Below, one piece after another: positions 7,468-11,301 of a stretch of 11,301 nt of DNA; the stretch's first letter is position 1; the number at the start of each line of letters is the position of its first letter. This DNA comes from an uncultured Bacteroidales bacterium (GTDB taxonomy: Bacteria; Bacteroidota; Bacteroidia; Bacteroidales; Paludibacteraceae): the NCBI GenBank assembly GCA_903873355.1, contig CAIQOG010000235.1, positions 1 to 11,301 on the forward strand. Reading direction: 5' to 3'. The position numbers and the translations under genes were made by a program. The notes beneath the pieces are model-generated. The model was not told the origin of the DNA and made no database searches. It worked only from the letters and a program-made list of their open reading frames with translations.

Positions 7468-8355
7468 TCAACTCAAAGCGTTTAACATATTACCGTAAAC
7501 CTTATTTAAATCAGCTACCTGTTCCGCTAATTTAGCTGTTCCACTCTTAAATTTAATTGCTTCTGCAGCTGCTGCAGTTGTTGATACTTTCATTTTTTCA
7601 AAATCACTAGCAACAACACTCAACTCATCATTTACAGATCTCAGTTTCTCATTTTGTTGAGTCAGACTTTCGGAGTGTGCCAGAATATTTTTTAACTGAA
7701 TTTCGTAAATGGAATTTATTGAAGCTAAATTTTTATTTATCTCTTCAACCTTTCCTGCATACAACTTTGTATTTTTTTCAACCAAATCCATATTGTCAGT
7801 AATACCCTTATATGAGGTTGATAGCTGAGCTGTTGAAGTATTTAATTCTTCCTGACTTTTGGCAAAATTTTCTGTAACCTGACTTGCGCGGTTTATATTC
7901 GTTGCAAATTTATCAGTTGCACCAACCACACTCGATAATTCTGAAAACTGTTGAGCAGTAGCTGAAAGATTTTTAATGCCTTCAGATAATTTTTTCACAT
8001 CTTCATCACTGATTGATTCAGTATAATTTAAACCTACATTACGGGTAACAACTCCACTTTTTTGCTGAGCTAAGCCACCTTCGGTTGATAATCCTTTCAT
8101 ACCACCTTGTTCAAAGTCATATACTTTATCCCATTCGTAATCTTTGAAAGGTTTATCAAGTATACCTAGTGCAAATAAGATTGCTTCTACTGACATACCG
8201 ATTCCAAGCATAAAACCTGCACCCTGAATATGTAGAATTTTAAACATGGCACCAATAATTACAACCGATGCACCTAAACTATACGCTTTTACAACAACTG
8301 ATTTAACACCCGGTGAATTCCACCACATATCAAATTTGCTTTCTTTTGCTTCCAT
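7468..8355 (-). CDS. gldL: T9SS proton-driven motor protein GldL/PorL
   Basis: GldL is the inner-membrane partner of GldM and uses the proton gradient to power type IX secretion and, where present, gliding. Residues about 21-40 and 46-65 form two closely spaced transmembrane helices. Lys39 (MFKI) and Glu57 (SVEAILF) align with Lys27 and the essential Glu49 of F. johnsoniae GldL. By hand alignment the loop between the helices is about four residues shorter than in that protein. From about residue 100 to the end, the cytoplasmic region is a long coiled coil rich in Glu, Lys, Ser and Leu, followed by an alanine-rich stretch (TTAAAAEA). The 295-residue length is larger than the roughly 215 residues of F. 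johnsoniae GldL and closer to the PorL type. It starts 21 bases after gldK ends, the tightest junction of the cluster. Confidence 0.93.
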   Translation of the reverse strand: MEAKESKFDMWWNSPGVKSVVVKAYSLGASVVIIGAMFKILHIQGAGFMLGIGMSVEAILFALGILDKPFKDYEWDKVYDFEQGGMKGLSTEGGLAQQKSGVVTRNVGLNYTESISDEDVKKLSEGIKNLSATAQQFSELSSVVGATDKFATNINRASQVTENFAKSQEELNTSTAQLSTSYKGITDNMDLVEKNTKLYAGKVEEINKNLASINSIYEIQLKNILAHSESLTQQNEKLRSVNDELSVVASDFEKMKVSTTAAAAEAIKFKSGTAKLAEQVADLNKVYGNMLNALS

Positions 8356-8376
8356 TTTTTTGCTTAATAATTCTTT

Positions 8377-9744
8377 TTATTCACCATTGTATGAACGAAC
8401 ACAGCGGAAACCAATATAAGGTCGGCTTTCATTCTGATATTCATAGGTTTTAACACCACATTGCAGATAGTAGGCTATGTCCTTCCACGAACCACCTTTT
8501 ACTACTTTTTGTTTTAATAAATCAGGGTCTTCAGTTTTTGCATTATACTGGTAACTTGGATTCATGTCAGAAACCAATGTGCTGCTCGACCCATTATATG
8601 CTGTTGAAGTCCATTCGGCAACATTACCGGCCATGTCATATAGCCCGAAGTCATTTGGAGGGTATGAAGCAACCTTCATGGTTGTAGCACCCATATCATC
8701 TGTAAAGCTCCCTCTCAATGGTTTAAAGTTCGCCATATAGCAGCCTTTATTGTCTCTGATATAATTTCCACCCCACGGATACATCGCTAATTTACGACCG
8801 CCACGTGCAGCATATTCCCATTCTGCCTCAGTAGGCAAACGATAATCCTGTCCTCCACGTATATTGGCAGAATTGAAAAGTCTTGTTCTCCATTGGCAAA
8901 AAGCTTGTGCTTGTTCCCAGGTTACACCTACAACAGGATAATTGGAATAACCCGGATCAGAAAAGTACATACGCATTTTCGGATCGTTATAAGCAAACTG
9001 AAAATCGCGAAGCCACATAATGGTATCGGGATAAACATTAACGATTTTGGTAGATATTAAATCACGTCTTGAAGTTAGTTTTCTTTTTTTGGTTGTATTG
9101 ATGATTACACCATTCTCAACATAAGAAGTGTCAATGCGGACATAAGAATTTTTGGGGTAGGCACCTGTATTTACATTGTATTTATTTTGTGGTAAAGCTG
9201 CCTGATCGTAGTTTATCCACTCATATTTATACTGCAATTTACTCGGATTAATTTGTCTTCTAAGACCTAAAGAATTATTGTCGATATAATAAAGCGTTTC
9301 AAGAATGCTTTTGACATCATCATCTTTTGAATTCCATGGAATAGCGGATTTCCAGTTTAAGCGTGCAACTTCAGGAGCTGCATCATCGGTTTGATTTTTA
9401 ATTTTCAAGCGGTATTCATCTTTGCCTCCCATTACCAGCATGCGCAAAGCTATAGAGTCACGAACCCAATATACAAATTGTTTATATTTATCATTTGTAA
9501 TTTCAGTTTCATCCATCCAAAACGCCTCTACGGTTACATTTATAGATTTATCATTCACTTTTCCTAAAGCAGATTGATCATTCTGCCCCATTAAAAAAGA
9601 TCCTCTTTTTATAAAAACCATACCATAGGGTTGGGCTTCAAAAAAACTTTGGTTTCCACCATGTAAACCGACTAATTCACCTGCAGGTTTATTACACGAA
9701 GCAACCAGAATAGCCATTACAATAATTATCAGATATTTTTTCAT
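8377..9744 (-). CDS. gldK: T9SS ring lipoprotein GldK/PorK (FGE-sulfatase fold)
   Basis: GldK/PorK is an outer-membrane lipoprotein that forms the periplasmic ring with GldN. The signal peptide ends in a lipobox, LVASC, with lipidated Cys17. Residues about 40-452 have the formylglycine-generating-enzyme-like fold: GMVFIKRGSFLMG (41-53), VVGVTWEQAQAFCQW (271-285), YRLPTEAEWEYAARGG (301-316), NDFGLYDMAGNVAEWT (364-379), GGSW (417-420) and GFRCVR (445-450). A family-typical insertion of about 160 residues separates the first motif from the rest. Between GGSW and GFRC there is a single cysteine, Cys429, instead of the reactive pair of true FGEs, so a structural role is expected. The 455-residue length fits GldK. 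It follows the porP-like gene by 58 bases. Confidence 0.95.
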   Translation of the reverse strand: MKKYLIIIVMAILVASCNKPAGELVGLHGGNQSFFEAQPYGMVFIKRGSFLMGQNDQSALGKVNDKSINVTVEAFWMDETEITNDKYKQFVYWVRDSIALRMLVMGGKDEYRLKIKNQTDDAAPEVARLNWKSAIPWNSKDDDVKSILETLYYIDNNSLGLRRQINPSKLQYKYEWINYDQAALPQNKYNVNTGAYPKNSYVRIDTSYVENGVIINTTKKRKLTSRRDLISTKIVNVYPDTIMWLRDFQFAYNDPKMRMYFSDPGYSNYPVVGVTWEQAQAFCQWRTRLFNSANIRGGQDYRLPTEAEWEYAARGGRKLAMYPWGGNYIRDNKGCYMANFKPLRGSFTDDMGATTMKVASYPPNDFGLYDMAGNVAEWTSTAYNGSSSTLVSDMNPSYQYNAKTEDPDLLKQKVVKGGSWKDIAYYLQCGVKTYEYQNESRPYIGFRCVRSYNGE

Positions 9745-9802
9745 TTTATCGCTATTTTAATGTTGTAATATTCTTTTATAAGTCAAATTAATTATCTTTC
9801 AT

Positions 9803-10759
9803 TCACAAAAAGCGTATACTTTTATACCGACTGTTGTGGTTTCCGAAAACATACTCGAAACTATACTGAAGCATAATTTCGTGTGAACCTGAGCTGACAG
9901 TTAGTATTTGTGTAGTTGGTAAATCGTACGAATATCCTATTGACAGCCCTCCGGCTATATTTATTCCAAGCAGTACTACTACCGCATCTTCCAGTCTGTA
10001 AGTTATTCCACCCCAGTATTTCGAATCATATTCAGCACGGGCCGTTAAATCAATTTGCCAGGAAGCAAAATCAGTTTTTATTAATGTGCTTGGTTTAAAA
10101 ACAAATTTACTTTCGGGAACTTTCCAATTATATCCACCGGTAACAAACATCGAGCCATCCAATCTGAACTTGTTCAATTCACCCCAATCCACTGTTGGTC
10201 TGTTCAAATGTAAATAAGAAATACCGGTATAAAAACTTGGTGTCGAATAAAAAACCCCTAGACTCATGTCAAAACCCATCCCCGCTACTGCAGTTTTAGG
10301 TATTTCTGTATCATTTTCAATGTCGTGGTAATCACCTAACGATATTTTATGAGCACTAATACTATCACCCCGAAAACCAAGACTCACAAAACCCAACTCA
10401 GCACCAACACTTAAAACTCCAAGTCCAATGCTTTTTTTAAAAGCGTACTGTAAATGAGCGGACTGATTACTGAACTGACCAACCCTGTCATTTAAAAAAC
10501 TAATTCCAATCCCTTGATTAATCCCTGCAATTCTGAGGGGAGAATTAAAGCTGAATGCTGTTGTTTGACCACCATTTGGCATTCCAATCCATTGTATCCG
10601 GTGCTGTCCGGTTAACTGAATCATATCACCTTCGCCCACCGCCGCGGGATTAAATGATGAAGTATGAAACATATATTGACTGAATTGAGCATCAAACTGA
10701 GCAACTGCAGAACCTATGCAAATTAGTGTTAATATTAAACTTAAAACTATTTTTTTCAT
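9803..10759 (-). CDS. porP: PorP/SprF-family T9SS outer-membrane protein
   Basis: The 318-residue protein begins with a signal peptide (Lys2-Lys3, LSLILTLICIGSAVA, cleavage near residues 20-21). It continues with the hallmark PorP/SprF start: FDAQFSQYMFHTSSFNPAAVG, then QHRIQWIG. The rest alternates short strands with Gly- and aromatic-rich turns and ends with EIMLQYSFEYVFGN, as in an outer-membrane beta-barrel. Family members associate with the T9SS: P. gingivalis PorP is needed for secretion, and F. johnsoniae SprF is needed for export of SprB. Because it leads the gldKLMN cluster, the PorP role is favoured over the cargo-specific SprF role, but sequence alone does not separate them. The leader has no Shine-Dalgarno motif. 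I found no clear -7 box directly upstream, so transcription may start further up, possibly at the DUF2795 promoter. Confidence 0.93.
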   Translation of the reverse strand: MKKIVLSLILTLICIGSAVAQFDAQFSQYMFHTSSFNPAAVGEGDMIQLTGQHRIQWIGMPNGGQTTAFSFNSPLRIAGINQGIGISFLNDRVGQFSNQSAHLQYAFKKSIGLGVLSVGAELGFVSLGFRGDSISAHKISLGDYHDIENDTEIPKTAVAGMGFDMSLGVFYSTPSFYTGISYLHLNRPTVDWGELNKFRLDGSMFVTGGYNWKVPESKFVFKPSTLIKTDFASWQIDLTARAEYDSKYWGGITYRLEDAVVVLLGINIAGGLSIGYSYDLPTTQILTVSSGSHEIMLQYSFEYVFGNHNSRYKSIRFL

Positions 10760-10941
10760 AGGTACTTTGGTAATTTTTCATTCACAATCTAATGTTGGTT
10801 TTCATTTTTTCAGATTGTGTGTTCTAATTCAAACTAAAAATCAATCAAAAAATTGTTTAATAGCTCAATTTAGTTCTCTTTTTATCAGAAAATGACATGA
10901 AAATATGAACCATATTCAACAATAAAGTCAGAATTTTCTTA
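10760..10941 (-). other. AT-rich 182-base leader upstream of porP
   Basis: No convincing gene lies here. It contains two inverted repeats: a small hairpin (AATATG 10902-10907 with CATATT 10911-10916), which might be a weak terminator after the DUF2795 gene, and a wider one at 10783-10819. A near-match to a -7 box, TAGTTTG (one base short of TAnnTTTG), lies at 10830-10836 on the minus strand, about 70 bases before the porP ATG, without a -33 partner. The spacer may therefore hold the cluster's promoter, but the evidence is weak. Confidence 0.4.
10783..10819. repeat. 8-bp inverted repeat upstream of porP
   Basis: CACAATCT at 10783-10790 and AGATTGTG at 10812-10819 are perfect inverted copies with 21 bases between them. 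They lie 24 to 60 bases upstream of the porP ATG. The pair could be half-sites for a dimeric regulator or a loose hairpin in the leader. The long AT-rich loop makes a terminator unlikely. Confidence 0.45.
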
Positions 10942-11163
10942 TCAATACTCTTCTTCGTTAAAAAAGAAATCTTCTTTACTCGGGTAATCAGGCCAAATAT
11001 CTTCAATGCTTTCATAGATTTCACCTTCATCCTCGATTTCCTGTAAATTCTCAATTACTTCTAACGGTGAGCCCGATCGCATTGCGTAATCAATCAACTC
11101 ATCCTTAGTGGCCGGCCAAGGCGCATCCTCAATTTTCGAAGCTAGTTCTAATGTCCAATACAT
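10942..11163 (-). CDS. Small acidic DUF2795 protein
   Basis: This 73-residue protein belongs to the DUF2795 family, recognised from its start MYWTLELASKIEDAPWPATK, the following DELIDYAMRSG and the ENLQEIEDEGEIYESIEDI stretch. It is strongly acidic, especially in the last 25 residues, which end in NEEEY. No signal peptide or transmembrane helix is visible, so it should be cytoplasmic. The family is conserved in Bacteroidota, but I know of no established function. The start ATG lies about 54 bases downstream of a good -7 box. The ORF shares the strand of porP but is separated from it by 182 bases, so shared transcription is possible and not shown. A frame-shifted ORF covering 10857-11054 is a shadow. 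Confidence 0.88.
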   Translation of the reverse strand: MYWTLELASKIEDAPWPATKDELIDYAMRSGSPLEVIENLQEIEDEGEIYESIEDIWPDYPSKEDFFFNEEEY

Positions 11164-11217
11164 ATTTCAACCGGAATTTTAAAATAAACGTAAGTATATA
11201 ATTTTTTTAATTTCGTG

Positions 11218-11225
11218 CAAAAATA
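11218..11225 (-). promoter_or_regulatory. Bacteroidota-type -7 box for the DUF2795 gene
   Basis: The minus strand reads TATTTTTG, a full match to TAnnTTTG, 54 bases upstream of the DUF2795 ATG. A TTTG further up is about 32 bases away, too far for a standard -33 element, so only the -7 part is convincing. It may be the main promoter for the genes to the left, including the T9SS cluster. Confidence 0.5.
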
Positions 11226-11238
11226 GAAATTTTTTTTA

Positions 11239-11301
11239 TTAATCATGCGTTTTCCAGCAAATTTCTTCAACTCCTGAAAGTCGTGTAAAATAGCGAGATA
11301 A
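11239..11301 (-). CDS. Possible 3' end of an unidentified gene
   Basis: On the minus strand one frame is open from the window edge to a TAA at 11239-11241, giving 20 residues ending in YFTRLSGVEEICWKTHD. The stop sits just before the DUF2795 promoter box, where a gene end is expected, and the residue mix looks protein-like. A second frame is also open here, but it runs through the promoter box and into the DUF2795 gene. Twenty residues are too few to identify a family. Confidence 0.35.
   Translation of the reverse strand, partial: LSRYFTRLSGVEEICWKTHD

Noticed and set aside
8377..9744. GldK as an active formylglycine-generating enzyme
   Set aside because: The fold matches, but there is only one cysteine between GGSW and GFRC, and the lipobox and operon place it as the structural T9SS ring protein.
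10857..11054. Lys-rich 65-codon minus-strand ORF
   Set aside because: It is out of frame with the DUF2795 gene it overlaps, and its low-complexity basic composition reflects AT-rich DNA.
11164..11301. Second open minus-strand frame at the right edge (ILHDFQELKKFAGKR and on)
   Set aside because: It would continue through an AT-rich tract and the -7 box and overlap the DUF2795 start, which is less likely than the frame stopping at 11239.

Overview
The window is from a member of the phylum Bacteroidota. The evidence is a complete PorP-GldK-GldL-GldM-GldN type IX secretion (T9SS) cluster, which is restricted to that phylum. It is supported by AT-rich leaders without Shine-Dalgarno motifs, promoter -7 boxes of the TAnnTTTG type, a small DUF2795 protein and a giant PKD/Ig-repeat surface protein. 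Genus and class cannot be fixed from sequence alone. The order porP-K-L-M-N resembles the Porphyromonas gingivalis por locus.

Every convincing gene lies on the minus strand, so transcription runs from right to left. At the right edge is the possible tail of an unidentified gene (11239-11301). A promoter box and a 73-residue DUF2795 protein follow (10942-11163). After a 182-base AT-rich spacer comes the secretion cluster: porP/sprF-like (9803-10759), gldK (8377-9744), gldL (7468-8355), gldM (5886-7421) and gldN (4945-5853). The gaps between these five are only 21 to 58 bases, and a strong intrinsic terminator (4895-4925) closes the cluster. Next is a NarL/FixJ-type response regulator with its own -7 box (4176-4829). 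After a 36-base spacer of repeated AATTGGAAATT units comes mnmA, the tRNA 2-thiouridine synthase (3081-4139, GTG start). After a 123-base spacer with two inverted repeats, an open frame of at least 985 codons (2957 down to base 1) encodes a signal peptide and a chain of PKD and Ig-like domains. It runs off the left edge.

The genes suggest one theme. GldL and GldM form the proton-driven inner-membrane motor. The GldK lipoprotein and GldN form the periplasmic ring under the outer membrane. PorP/SprF proteins are outer-membrane components that hold or pass on substrates. The large PKD/Ig protein is a good candidate T9SS cargo, although its C-terminal sorting domain lies outside the window. The response regulator between machine and candidate cargo could control either, but this is inference.

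The machinery itself is known. The less described parts are the unassigned regulator, the repeat spacer ahead of the GTG-initiated mnmA, the inverted repeats in front of the adhesin, and the small acidic DUF2795 protein upstream of porP. I saw no RNA gene, CRISPR array, insertion sequence or prophage gene.
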